A stretch of DNA of 64,000 nt, taken from positions 1 to 64,000 of the forward strand of contig QXWO01000029.1 of the NCBI GenBank assembly GCA_009911035.1, given 5' to 3'. Made by a program: the position numbers and the translations under genes. Positions within the stretch are counted from its first letter, which is position 1; the number at the start of each line of letters is the position of its first letter. Under the pieces are notes generated by a model that was not told where the DNA came from, searched no databases, and was given only the letters and a program-made list of their open reading frames with translations. The DNA is from Lachnospiraceae bacterium. Lineage in GTDB: Bacteria > Bacillota > Clostridia > Lachnospirales > Lachnospiraceae. Positions 1-8,253 of the stretch are shown piece by piece.

Positions 1-505
1 CAAAATCAGGATCGCGCTTTTCACAGTAATATTTGATCTTGAATGGTTTCAACTCGTTCCTTGAAAGTATTTTCTGTACCATCGGTTTCGTTATGGCAGC
101 CAGCCGGGGAAAGCCAGCTTCTGCTGCGTGGTTTTGGATGTGGGCATGTAAGTTTTTCAGTGTCCAGAGTTCCTGGGAATATCCCAAGTCTGCAGGACGC
201 TGGCAGGCGATATTGATGATCCATGAAACGGAATCATCCGTAATCTCCACGGGACGTCCTTTTCGCTGCCCATCAAAAAGGGCTTCCTGTATGCCGCCGG
301 ATTTATATTTGTTCAGGCATAGTTTAACTGTATTGATGTTAATATCAAGACGATCTGCAATTGTCTGATTTGCATCACCTTGGGCCTTATATACTAAAAT
401 TTTTGCACGTTCTACGACCTGTGCCTGTATTGTCCTTTGGCGGGTAAGGGATTGAAGATATGCATAATCTTTATCAGTTAAAATAATTGCTTTTGCATTT
501 GCCAT
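1..505 (-). CDS. IS630-family transposase, N-terminal part (runs off window)
   Basis: The reading frame starts at ATG 505 and stays open to the window edge, giving the first 168 residues. It begins MANAKAIILTDKDYAYLQ, then has a Psq/homeodomain-like helix-turn-helix (ANQTIADRLDININTVKL, about residues 45-62) followed by a basic linker (GQRKGRP). This is the usual front end of IS630/Tc1-mariner transposases, which move by cut-and-paste at TA dinucleotides. The DDE catalytic domain would lie left of base 1, so intactness cannot be judged. The family call rests on the HTH plus linker pattern. It sits beside IS110 remnants, consistent with an insertion hotspot. Confidence 0.75.
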   Translation of the reverse strand, partial: MANAKAIILTDKDYAYLQSLTRQRTIQAQVVERAKILVYKAQGDANQTIADRLDININTVKLCLNKYKSGGIQEALFDGQRKGRPVEITDDSVSWIINIACQRPADLGYSQELWTLKNLHAHIQNHAAEAGFPRLAAITKPMVQKILSRNELKPFKIKYYCEKRDPDF

Positions 506-719
506 ACTTGATACCTTTCTTTCTGATATCAAGTATAGTACAAAATACAATATTTGGCCAGTTACTTATTTTATAATGTACGAAGTACTAGGCATCAAGG
601 TGTTGCAGCATCATAATGCCGTAGAGGCGGCAGTACAACATCTTTGTAGAGCGGTGCCTGCCGTCTTCTAATTTATAATCCTCTTTTTCACGCTTGTTGG
701 AGCGCTCCACGGAAGTCCT

Positions 720-1330
720 TCTGTCATATTCCTTTTCCCATGGCAGGAAGTTAGGGAGTTTGGTGCAGCTACCCGGGAACTTCTTTTGCTTGCCGACTGG
801 CTCTTACAGGGAGACTGCCAGATGGCGGCTATGGAAAGTACCGGTTCCTATTGGAAGCCGCTCTATAATGTTCTGGAAGCTTCCGGCACGGAGGCCATGG
901 TGGTCAATGCCCACCATATGAAGGCTGTACCTGGACGGAAGACGGATGTCCAGGATGCCGAGTGGATCGCCGACCTGTTGCAGCATGGCCTTCTACAGCC
1001 GAGCTATATACCCGATAAGGCACAACGCGAGCTGCGGGAGCTTGTTGGTTACCGCAAAAGCCTTGTCAGAGACAAAACGGCCGAACTCAACCGCCTCCAG
1101 AAGATGCTTGAAGGGGCGAACATCAAACTTTCCGGCACGGTTGCTGACATCAACGGTAAAAGTGTCCGTAATATCCTTGACATAGTCCAAACCGGCGAAG
1201 AGCTCACTGTCGCCAAGCTTGGAGAAATGCGGGAAAAGAAGCTGGTCGCAGCGAACCTTAAAGCCACCGATGCACAGCTTGCCGTTGACCTCAATGGTGT
1301 TATGACGCCTCTGCAGTATTACAAAAAAAT
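720..1330 (+). pseudogene. IS110-family transposase fragment (DEDD domain half)
   Basis: The frame reads WQEVREFGAATRELLLLADWL, then MAAMESTGSYWKPLYNVLE and PGRKTDVQDAEWIADLLQHG, the hallmark stretches of the N-terminal RuvC-like DEDD domain of IS110 transposases. Family resemblance stops near base 1325, after LNGVMTPLQYYKK; the open frame continues to 1481 into unrelated sequence. The first part of the domain, with the first catalytic Asp (usually GIDVSK or similar), is not in this frame upstream of about 740, so the 5' end is also damaged. No C-terminal transposase_20 domain with its Ser motif is present. Boundaries are approximate. Confidence 0.8.
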
Positions 1331-2112
1331 CAGGCTTGCATTTCCACATGGTAGCCATGCTTCTCTAATTCATGTATGTGTCGGGAAAGCTGTTTTTGTT
1401 CGCAGCTTTTCCGTTTCCCAGCGCTTTCATTATTGCCAGGGCACAGGCCTGCCCATGAGCAGATATGCTCCGCGGTTTTGAATAGCTTCATATCAATGCC
1501 GATTTCAGCAATGATTGCGCAGGAAGCCGTTGTGCTGATTCCATAAATGCTGCTTAACTGCTCCACCTGCAAAGCAAATGGGGCCATGTCTGCCTCAAGA
1601 TTCTTTTCAATTTCAGCAAGATGTTCTTTTAAGGAATCATAATGATCCATAAGAATCTTCAGGAAGGCTTTTTGATGTTCTGACAGGGTTCCATTTACAG
1701 ACATGAGGATTTCATCTATACGGTTTCTTGTCTTTGTTTTTAAGCAGAAGTCCAAAGAAGCCCTGTCAATCTGCCCATGTTCAATCAGGTGTCGTATGAT
1801 GTTCCTGCCTGAAGCACCAAAAATATCAGAAATAAAAGAGGACAGACGGAAGCCGGAACGGTGGCAGTTTTGAGAAACGATCCAGTCCCGTAAAGCAATC
1901 ATATCCGGGATTAATGGGGTAAACTCCTGGATTTCAGAGTTTGTCGGCTTACCCAAAGAACCAGTCAGGATACATGCAGCAATTTTATCTTTGTGGACAT
2001 CCAGCCCACAGGAAATTTCCAGAAGGTCTTTCATACAGAGCATCTCCTTTGCAATAGAATAGGCAGGAGATTTGTCAGGGATGATACGGACTTTGCTGCT
2101 CGTGCTAACCAT
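1330..2112 (-). pseudogene. IS110-family transposase, internally deleted and 3'-truncated
   Basis: The likely start is ATG 2034 (MKDLLEISCGLDVHKDKIAAC); the frame extends to 2112. The DEDD motif GLDVHKD is present. At about base 1860 the protein jumps from DWIVSQNCH straight to SGFRLSSFISDIFG. The block that normally lies between them (MESTGVYW, PGRKTD.KDAEWIA and following) is missing, an in-frame loss of roughly 80-100 residues. The C-terminal domain is recognisable (GISTTASCAIIAEIG, WAGLCPGNNESAGKRKS) but homology ends about base 1405, leaving 24 unrelated residues. It faces the other IS110 fragment tail to tail. It is probably inactive because catalytic acidic residues are gone. Confidence 0.8.
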
Positions 2113-2409
2113 AAAAGGCGCGACAATATGCTGTGCTCAAGGGCAAAACATTTACGTTGACAAACGGGGGTGCAGATCCTCCAAGGTGCGTCCAAACTTA
2201 ATCCTGCCCGAAACTATTATAAATCAGGACAGGAAGCTAAAACAGTAGTGGAGCCACCCCCTATTTTCATCGCAGGCTGTGATAATCCTTCATGATTCGT
2301 TGACAACTGAATCCATCCGCAACAGTTCTTAGCTTGTTCTGTAAGGGGTAATACCATAAATCCCCTGTGAAGTGCGTTATAGGAAAATAAAGAAAGGATT
2401 GGTATAAGT
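2113..2409. other. non-coding flank, probably IS110 end plus promoter of the small gene
   Basis: No convincing gene was found. The part next to the transposase start is probably the non-coding end of the IS110 element, since IS110 elements lack clear terminal inverted repeats. The last bases (AAGAAAGGATTGG, about 2392) supply the ribosome site of the small gene at 2410. Confidence 0.35.
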
Positions 2410-2568
2410 ATGAAAAAGTATACTATTAGAGCTTGTAGAGTTGGCTATATTGAGGTTGAGGCAGAAACCGAGCAAGAAGCATATGATCAGGCACCGTTAT
2501 CCGATGTTTGTTATGATTGGGAAGATGAAGCAGTGGAACAGGAAATAATAGAAACAGAAGAAATATAA
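2410..2568 (+). CDS. small DpnD/PcfM-like protein
   Basis: A 52-residue protein: MKKYTIRACRVGYIEVEAE, then TEQEAYDQA and an acidic tail ending EEI. A purine-rich ribosome site (AAGAAAGGATT) lies upstream. The pattern of a short beta hairpin followed by E-A-E-[ST]-E-x-E-A resembles the DpnD/PcfM-like C-terminal domain carried on plasmids and conjugative elements, where its role is unknown. The match is to the motif only. It lies between IS110 debris and a Uma2 gene, in line with an accessory element origin. Confidence 0.5.
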   Translation: MKKYTIRACRVGYIEVEAETEQEAYDQAPLSDVCYDWEDEAVEQEIIETEEI

Positions 2569-2778
2569 ATAGGTCTTCTTACATACACACGGACGGTGTC
2601 GGCCAGACGGTATCGCCTGATTACAGAAAGCGTTGATGCGAAGCACTTTCTTTTGTCTTATACCTTCCAAGTCAAAGAAAGTAGTGTATAATATAGCCAT
2701 GTAATTAGATATTCAAGAATTTGATTGTATTATCAGAAATGACAAGATATAATAGCATTAGGAGTGGAGGTGAATGTT

Positions 2779-3312
2779 ATGGATGTATTGAGGAAAGAAG
2801 AGGCTTGTACAATAGAAGATATTTATGCTTTGCCAAACGGAGAGAGAGCGGAATTGATTGATGGAAAAATATATTATATGGCTCCGCCAAATACAAAGCA
2901 TCAAAGACTAGTGCATTTTTTTGATAGAGAAATTGGAAATTATATTCAAAGTAAGCATGGTGAATGTGAAGTATTTCCAGCTCCATTTGCTGTATTTTTA
3001 AATGAGGATGATACAAATTATGTAGAGCCAGATATATCTGTTATTTGTAACAATGGTAAAATAACAGATAAGGGGTGTAATGGCGCACCAGATTGGATTA
3101 TTGAAGTCGTCTCTCCGGGAAATAAACCTATGGACTATTTTACAAAACTGTTTAAATATCGAACAGCAGGCGTTAGGGAGTATTGGATTGTTGATCCAAC
3201 GAAAGAGCGTGTTACAGTATATAGTTTTGAAAAGGGGATAATGGAAGAGTATTCTTTTGGTGAAGATGTACCTGTTGGAATATATGAGGGTTTTTCTATA
3301 AAAGTACAGTAA
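2779..3312 (+). CDS. Uma2 family (DUF820) PD-(D/E)xK endonuclease-like protein
   Basis: A 177-residue protein. ATG 2779 is preferred because GGAGGT lies 6 bases before it; a GTG at 2764 would overlap that site. The Uma2 layout is visible: N-terminal EDIYALPNGERAELIDGKIYYM, the acidic VEPDISVIC (Asp85), PDWIIEVVSPGN (Glu109), KLFKYRTAGVREYWIVDP, and a C-terminal strand region. These match the nuclease-fold core of DUF820 proteins, which are common in cyanobacteria and clostridia. The biological role of the family is not established. It is AT-rich compared with the genes after 7.7 kb, suggesting acquired DNA. Confidence 0.8.
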   Translation: MDVLRKEEACTIEDIYALPNGERAELIDGKIYYMAPPNTKHQRLVHFFDREIGNYIQSKHGECEVFPAPFAVFLNEDDTNYVEPDISVICNNGKITDKGCNGAPDWIIEVVSPGNKPMDYFTKLFKYRTAGVREYWIVDPTKERVTVYSFEKGIMEEYSFGEDVPVGIYEGFSIKVQ

Positions 3313-3406
3313 TATAAAAAATAAATTATTAATGAAGGCATTTGGAAAATAAAAATCCAGATGCTTTTTATTATACAAAAAATTACAAATTTAAGGAGGT
3401 TTCAGT

Positions 3407-4126
3407 ATGAGTGCAGTAGTAGCAATGAATGAGGAAACAAGGAGAATTGAACAATTTAATGACATAGTAGCAAATATCAAGCCACTTATGACCGTTGGAA
3501 AAGGAAGGAATCAAAGAGCAATTACAGGTAGTGCTGTAGTTCCTTTGTCTCTATGCTTTGTGGATGGACAGGGAAGATTCATTATTTCAGGAGAAAAAGG
3601 AATAGATAGATTAAATGCAATTATTCTTATGGATGCTCCTGAAGATCCAGATGAGAGACTGAAATTTAAAGCTGAATACTTCATAGGACAGGATTCAGAA
3701 GAGGAAAATGTGAAGCCACTTGAAAAGCATCTTTCAAGAGTGATCATAGGAGATAGTGCTGCTGTTTCTTTAGATAAACTTTTGAACAAGTATGGAATCA
3801 AATTTGTTGCAACAAAAGGAAATCGAGAAGAATCGGTGCTTGGGAGTTATACAGATACATATTCGATTGTAAAAGTCCATGGCGAAAAGTGCCTGGACTT
3901 TATTTTTTCTATCATTGATAATGCTGGTTGGAACAAAGAAACAAACGGATACGTTGCTTTTGTAATGAGGGCATTAAGGGAGGTGTGGATTGCACATCCG
4001 AATGATAGGAAAGAAATCCACAGATTCCAGAATGTTTCCAGAATGCTATTAAGGAATATTCATTCACCATTTGTTATACAGACAATGCAGATCAGGAGGA
4101 ACAGGCAGATACATTCTATAATTTGA
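3407..4126 (+). CDS. unrecognised protein of accessory region, end probably replaced
   Basis: It starts at ATG 3407 behind AAGGAGGTTTCAGT. I do not recognise the family. The first about 200 residues look like a real soluble protein (MSAVVAMNEETRRIEQFND, GKGRNQRAITGSAVVPLSL, CLDFIFSIIDNAGWNKETN, FVMRALREVWIAHPNDRKEI). After about base 4010 the frame turns into sequence rich in Arg/Gln/Ile with little protein character, while another frame becomes clearly coding (see 4009-4224). The original C-terminus has therefore probably been lost at a recombination point or frameshift. It is AT-rich like its neighbours. Confidence 0.45.
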   Translation: MSAVVAMNEETRRIEQFNDIVANIKPLMTVGKGRNQRAITGSAVVPLSLCFVDGQGRFIISGEKGIDRLNAIILMDAPEDPDERLKFKAEYFIGQDSEEENVKPLEKHLSRVIIGDSAAVSLDKLLNKYGIKFVATKGNREESVLGSYTDTYSIVKVHGEKCLDFIFSIIDNAGWNKETNGYVAFVMRALREVWIAHPNDRKEIHRFQNVSRMLLRNIHSPFVIQTMQIRRNRQIHSII

Positions 4127-4224
4127 ATAATGGTCAAGCATTAAATGCAGCTACAATGAACCGTGTAAAAGCGAAATCAAAGGAGCAGATTATCAAACTT
4201 GGAAAGCATAAATTATGGTGTTAG
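4009..4224 (+). pseudogene. fragment resembling a DUF262 (GmrS/D-like) N-terminal domain
   Basis: This frame opens just after a TAG at 4006 and reads NPQIPECFQNAIKEYSF, then ADTFYNLNNGQALNAATMNR and a Lys-rich end. The pattern (L/I)PExFxxxIxxYxF followed by FxxLNxGxxLNxxxxxR is typical of the DUF262 domain of GmrSD-type restriction factors and relatives. The DGQQR segment that should precede it is absent and no start codon with a ribosome site is present. The TAG stop lies inside the left arm of the following hairpin. It is read as a scrap joined to the preceding gene. Confidence 0.45.
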
Positions 4225-4263
4225 TCCGCAAATGGATTACCAACCCATTTGCGGACTAACACC
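4217..4263. repeat. perfect 19-bp inverted repeat with 9-base loop
   Basis: The left arm GGTGTTAGTCCGCAAATGG (4217-4235) is perfectly complementary to the right arm at 4245-4263. No T tract follows on either side, so it is not a standard intrinsic terminator. The left arm contains the stop codon of the DUF262-like scrap. Confidence 0.85.
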
Positions 4264-4323
4264 AATGTTAATAAAAAAAGATGTTTTATAAATTTTGAAA
4301 ACAGGTAGTTTAGTGATGAGGTA

Positions 4324-4881
4324 ATGAAAATATTTGCAATTGTAAATGGAGAAAAAATCCCGAATATTATGAAAGTCCATACATAAAAATATGTGATAAT
4401 TTGCCAGATTTTAGTGAGTTTTCTTAATTTGAAAAATATAAAAGGTTGAGTAGTTATGAAAGAAAAGGAAAAGAGTATATATTATATTCTGCATATTCTT
4501 GTATTGAAGGAGGATACATATCAGAGAAAAACCGTAGGTGTGTTAAAAAGGAAAAAATATCCGATTATTATCCTGATGAATATGACTTTAAAAAGGGAAG
4601 ATATCTATTTAATAATTGTCATCTAATAGCTCATCAATTACTTAAAAAAGATGAATTAAATGAAAGTGAATTTATTGTAGGAGCACGATATATGAATGAA
4701 AGAGGGATGTCTCAATTTAAAATGCGGGTAAAAAATTGTTTAAATAATAAAAATAAATTATGTATTATATCGTGTTACACCGATATTTAATGATGGGGAT
4801 CAATTAGTAAAAGGTTTACATATGGAGGCATCTTCAGTTGAAGATTATGGAAATGAAATATGTTATAATACCGCATTATAA
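4324..4881 (+). pseudogene. decayed DNA/RNA non-specific endonuclease gene
   Basis: Protein similarity is spread over three frames. It starts MKIFAIVNGEK (4324), continues in another frame as PEYYESPYIKICDNLPDF, crosses a stop near 4425, then reads YERKGKEYILYSAY in the open stretch 4446-4790. The core matches the DNA/RNA non-specific (beta-beta-alpha metal) nuclease family: FNNCHLIAHQL (normally RGHLIA), GARYMNERGM and, after a frameshift near 4780, TPIFNDGDQLVKGLHMEASS. The R-G-H active-site triplet appears as N-C-H here. Several frame breaks show the gene is dead. Such nucleases are common as toxins or on mobile elements. Confidence 0.65.
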
Positions 4882-5070
4882 AGGAGCTGGCGGACATTGA
4901 GTAGGTTCGACTCCCGCCTATTCAACTCAAAGCATCTAGGCCGAACGCCGGAGCAGTTCGACAAGTAAAGCTTAAGCTCTATTTTGGGTATTAATGTTAC
5001 AAAGGTCGATAAGATAAAAGAGTGATAAACGATATCGCAATTCATAGGCAGCAGCCTACTTCGTCCCGGT
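4882..5070. other. unexplained intergenic segment
   Basis: GC-richer than the decayed genes on its left. It contains AGGTTCGACTCC, which looks like a tRNA T-loop, but no tRNA cloverleaf could be built on either strand. It marks the change from mobile debris to the LacI gene. Confidence 0.3.
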
Positions 5071-6096
5071 TTAAGTTGTTTCTCTCTGAATCAATACAGG
5101 GGTGATAATTTTGTGTATGGGTTCCGGGAGGGGAGCAGGCTTTCTTTTTTTACGTTCATTCATCTGTTCTACCAAAAGGCTTACCGTCTCGTGGGCGATC
5201 TTATCAATCTGCTGTCCCACAGTACTTATGGGAATGACAGCCTCTGATGAGACAGGGGAGTTGTCAAAACCGATAATACAGAAATCATCCGGCAGTTTTC
5301 CATACTTTTTCACCAGAAGATTCAACAGAATATTAGCATGGGTATCACCGGATACAAAAATTCCTTTCTTTTGTCCGGCATAATTCTTTTCAATATCTTC
5401 CAGGACTTCCTGCAAGTCTTTTCGGATGCGTTCGTAACTGTTTCCAAATGTTTTATAAATGACCCGGTGGGGGAGATGCTTTTCCGCACAGAAATCCAGA
5501 AAGCCTTTGATGCGCCCATAGGCAGGGATATCCGGTAAAGTCGGTGAGTTGATATGCAGGAAAATATCACAGTTTCGCTTTGCCAGAAGACTTACTGCCT
5601 GCACACCGCCCATATAATTGTCCGTGTTAACACTACAGACATACCTGTCCTCCCGCTCAATGGTGACAACGGGAATAGGCAGTCTGGCAAGTTCTTGTGA
5701 GGGGATTGTAAAACTTAAAATAATCAGTCCCTCTATCTTATATGCCAGCAGTTCATTGACATAGCGCTTTTCAGTTTCACTATCTTCATTTCCGGTAAAT
5801 ACCAGAAATTTGTATCCGAATTCTTCATAAGTAAGCAGAATCTGATTCAGCATTTCCGAATAATAATGATTCACCAGATTGGGAAGGATGACCCCGATAA
5901 ATTCCGTGTTACCGCTGGCTAGAATCCGTGCGACCTTGTTTTCTTTATAATTAAGCTCTGTAAGGGCATTGGATATAATTTCCTGGTTTTCCAGGGTAAG
6001 GGAATCCGGGTTATTAAAATATCTGGAAATAGTGGTCTTGGAAAAGTTCGTATATTTTGCAATGTCATCAAATGTGACGCTTTTTTTTCTGCTCAT
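5071..6096 (-). CDS. LacI-family transcriptional regulator
   Basis: A 341-residue protein. The N-terminal LacI helix-turn-helix is clear: VTFDDIAKYTNFSKTTISRYFNN (about residues 7-29), then the hinge region ENKVARILASGNT and a periplasmic-binding-protein-like sensor domain (FIGVILPNLVNHYYSEML, VNTDNYMGGVQAVSLLAKR, IIGFDNSPVSSEAVIPISTV). Members bind a sugar or sugar phosphate and release operators upstream of catabolic genes. The neighbours are mobile debris and a secreted protein, so its target cannot be deduced from context. A promoter is visible just upstream on the same strand. ATG 6096 fits a GAGG site. Confidence 0.93.
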   Translation of the reverse strand: MSRKKSVTFDDIAKYTNFSKTTISRYFNNPDSLTLENQEIISNALTELNYKENKVARILASGNTEFIGVILPNLVNHYYSEMLNQILLTYEEFGYKFLVFTGNEDSETEKRYVNELLAYKIEGLIILSFTIPSQELARLPIPVVTIEREDRYVCSVNTDNYMGGVQAVSLLAKRNCDIFLHINSPTLPDIPAYGRIKGFLDFCAEKHLPHRVIYKTFGNSYERIRKDLQEVLEDIEKNYAGQKKGIFVSGDTHANILLNLLVKKYGKLPDDFCIIGFDNSPVSSEAVIPISTVGQQIDKIAHETVSLLVEQMNERKKRKPAPLPEPIHKIITPVLIQRETT

Positions 6097-6144
6097 AAGA
6101 ATCCTCTTTGAAAATCTGATAATGGCTAATTACAGTATTATTAT

Positions 6145-6173
6145 ATATTATAATGAAGCTATGGGGAGGTCAA
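6145..6173 (-). promoter_or_regulatory. sigma-A-type promoter of the LacI gene
   Basis: On the minus strand TTGACC (6173-6168), a 17-base spacer and TAATAT (6150-6145) lie about 50 bases before the LacI start codon. Confidence 0.5.
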
Positions 6174-6381
6174 TGCCTTGTGGGAGAAAAATTGTAACGG
6201 TTAGGACAGACACAGCAGAACTGTATTGCTGTCTTTGAAACCTCTAGGGAAGGATTGGAAAATAATAGAAATTTGTAGATAATATTTAGAAATACTATAC
6301 ATTATATTGTTTTTAAGATATACTAGGTATTAAATCGGGCCATATTGCCAATGACAAGATATAAGAAAGGAAATTTATTAA

Positions 6382-7626
6382 ATGAAAAAAGGGCTATTAT
6401 GTATTATGACAGCGCTTCTGTTGATTCTCCCGGCAATTCCGGCAAAAGCGGCGGAAATCGTAGAGATAACAGATGATAATTCTGCTTATGACAGAACTTT
6501 TACTACTTTGGAGGGTGGGGAGATATCAACCCAGAGTAACGGTAAATCTAAGGTGTTGATTTTTTTCAGCACAGAGTGTTTGAATTGCATAAATTCCTTA
6601 AAAAGTGTTGCAGAGTGCGACTGGATTGGAAGTGGAGAGGTCGATGTATGTGCCATTGAGTCAATAATAGGAACCACACCTGAGGCGGTGGGGCAATTCC
6701 GGGATAACTATTGCACAGCAGCAGGTGGAAATATACAGTTTAGCAGTGGCGACTGGCAGGGTAACAGTGTAATGTTCCAATATGCACGGAAGGCAGGACT
6801 GGTTTCAACAGATGATAAAGTTACAACTCCTATCATTGCATTAGTGGATGAAGATAATAAACTGCGGTATGTTTTCAGCGGCAACACTTCTGCCAGTGAA
6901 ATCAAGGGAAAATTAGATGCCATGCAGTCCGGTCCCGATGATACAGAGGATCCTGGCGAGACCCCTGATCCCGGCGATACAGAAAATCCCGATGAGCCGG
7001 AGAACCCCGATGATACACAGACACCCGGCCCGGATGATACAGAGGATCCTGACGATACACAGACTCCCGGTCCCGATGATACAGAAAATCCTGATGATAC
7101 ACAGACTCCTAATCCGGATGATACAGAAGATCCAGACGGAACCCTCAATCCGGACGGCACCCAGAAACCGGTCATAAAGCCGGACAAGGATGTTGCAGAC
7201 AAGAAGAAAAAGGATGACAAGCCGTCCTGCAATCACGTTATGGGAGAAAGTGCTGTGGTAAGCGATGCAACGGGAAATAGTGATGCAGTAGCAGCGTACC
7301 AGTGCATAAAATGCGGAGCTGTTCTGAAGTATGAAGCCGTTTCCAACTCTGCATTTGCAGTTTTTTTGGATGAAACAGCAAAGTCGATCTTGAACGCCAA
7401 AGGAAGTGAAGTAGTTATTGATACAGATATCTGGGTAAGCTTTGGCAGGGAAGTGTTCGATGCAATCAAGAGCCGTCCCGATGTAGCTGTTACAGTGAAC
7501 TATGTATACCAAGGCAAGCCATATGTTCTGAAAATACCGGCTGGGACGGATGTAAACCTGCTGATGGATGAAAATGGATTTGGCGGATTCCGGTACATAG
7601 AACATGTGTTAAATACAAAAGCATAA
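6382..7626 (+). CDS. secreted thioredoxin-like (TlpA/AhpC-type) protein with Asp/Pro/Thr repeat stalk
   Basis: A 414-residue protein with a clear signal peptide (MKKGLLCIMTALLLILPAIPAKA, about 1-23). Residues about 35-180 look like a thioredoxin fold: KVLIFFSTECLNC carries a CxxC pair at Cys66/Cys69, and TPIIALVDEDNKLRYVFSG matches the strand after the cis-Pro. Residues about 184-275 are a low-complexity run built from DPDDTQTPGPDDTE-like units. The end has a Cys/His set (CNH ... CIKCG) that could bind zinc, then a compact domain. It has no LPxTG or C-terminal membrane helix, so it is probably exported and free or loosely bound. Disulfide handling or reduction outside the cell is inferred from CxxC only. 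Confidence 0.7.
   Translation: MKKGLLCIMTALLLILPAIPAKAAEIVEITDDNSAYDRTFTTLEGGEISTQSNGKSKVLIFFSTECLNCINSLKSVAECDWIGSGEVDVCAIESIIGTTPEAVGQFRDNYCTAAGGNIQFSSGDWQGNSVMFQYARKAGLVSTDDKVTTPIIALVDEDNKLRYVFSGNTSASEIKGKLDAMQSGPDDTEDPGETPDPGDTENPDEPENPDDTQTPGPDDTEDPDDTQTPGPDDTENPDDTQTPNPDDTEDPDGTLNPDGTQKPVIKPDKDVADKKKKDDKPSCNHVMGESAVVSDATGNSDAVAAYQCIKCGAVLKYEAVSNSAFAVFLDETAKSILNAKGSEVVIDTDIWVSFGREVFDAIKSRPDVAVTVNYVYQGKPYVLKIPAGTDVNLLMDENGFGGFRYIEHVLNTKA
6925..7180 (+). repeat. in-frame tandem repeats encoding D-P-D-D-T-x-x-P units
   Basis: Irregular repeats built around GATGATACAGA and GATCCTGA words encode the stalk of the secreted thioredoxin-like protein. They also create long antisense open frames here, which are not genes. 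Confidence 0.8.
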
Positions 7627-7671
7627 TTTTATATTAGAAAACCTTATGTCGTGTTACGCTATAAATTTTAC

Positions 7672-7700
7672 TTGCAATTTCCTCCCTCATATGATAAATT
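7672..7700 (+). promoter_or_regulatory. sigma-A-type promoter of the rplS operon
   Basis: TTGCAA (7672-7677), a 17-base spacer and TAAATT (7695-7700), leaving an about 75-base leader before the L19 start at 7782. Confidence 0.5.
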
Positions 7701-7781
7701 ATTAATGTTGCGAAATTGTGATGGTCCTCTGTTACGTATGTATTAAGAACATCTGATGAGTTTACCATATGGAGGTTATAA

Positions 7782-8126
7782 ATGAACGACATTATTAAGA
7801 GCATTGAAGACGAACAGCTTAAAGAAGTTACAGAGTTTCATGTTGGTGATACCATTAAGGTATATGGCAAGATTAAGGAAGGAAATCGTGAGAGAGTACA
7901 GGTTTTCGAGGGCGTGGTTTTAAAGAGACAGGGAACAGGCGCAAGAGAGACTTTTACCGTAAGGAAGTCCTCAAACGGTGTAGGCGTTGAAAAGACATGG
8001 CCTGTATATTCTCCCAACGTTGAGAAGATCGAGGTTGTCCGCAGAGGTAAAGTAAGAAGGGCAAAACTGAACTACTTAAGAGACCGTGTGGGCAAGAAAG
8101 CAAAAGTAAAAGAAATTTTGAGATAA
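7782..8126 (+). CDS. rplS: 50S ribosomal protein L19
   Basis: 114 residues, the usual length of bacterial L19. Typical segments are [53 protein letters not shown] and [23 protein letters not shown]19 sits at the 30S-50S interface of the ribosome. The start ATG 7782 follows GGAGGTTATAA. A strong terminator lies just downstream, so much transcription probably ends here, with read-through or a separate promoter feeding the signal peptidase gene. In many Firmicutes rplS precedes rbgA and rnhB, as here. Confidence 0.98.
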   Translation: MNDIIKSIEDEQLKEVTEFHVGDTIKVYGKIKEGNRERVQVFEGVVLKRQGTGARETFTVRKSSNGVGVEKTWPVYSPNVEKIEVVRRGKVRRAKLNYLRDRVGKKAKVKEILR

Positions 8127-8138
8127 TCAAACAGATGG

Positions 8139-8170
8139 AAGGACAACCGGTCAGTCGGTTGTCCTTTTCT
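8139..8170 (+). terminator. intrinsic terminator after rplS
   Basis: The perfect 11-bp stem AAGGACAACCG / CGGTTGTCCTT with a 6-base loop is followed by TTCTT. Confidence 0.85.
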
Positions 8171-8253
8171 TAAATAGAAAAATGTGGTAGAATAAATGCT
8201 GGTACAGGCAGAAGAAAGGGAACGCCCCACGGACAGGAGTAGGAAACGTATTC

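Noticed and set aside
4895-4935. tRNA T-loop-like sequence AGGTTCGACTCC
   Set aside because: No acceptor, D or anticodon stems could be paired around it on either strand, so no tRNA is called.
6925-7180. Possible CRISPR-like repeat array
   Set aside because: The repeats are short, irregular, in frame and without unique spacers; they encode a protein stalk.
6708-7232. Long antisense open frame rich in Ser/Gly/Val opposite the repeat stalk
   Set aside because: It is the mirror of the D-P-D-D-T repeats of the plus-strand secreted protein; it has no ribosome site or domain.
7700-7781. L19 leader RNA structure
   Set aside because: The leader is short and no convincing conserved hairpin pair could be drawn by eye.
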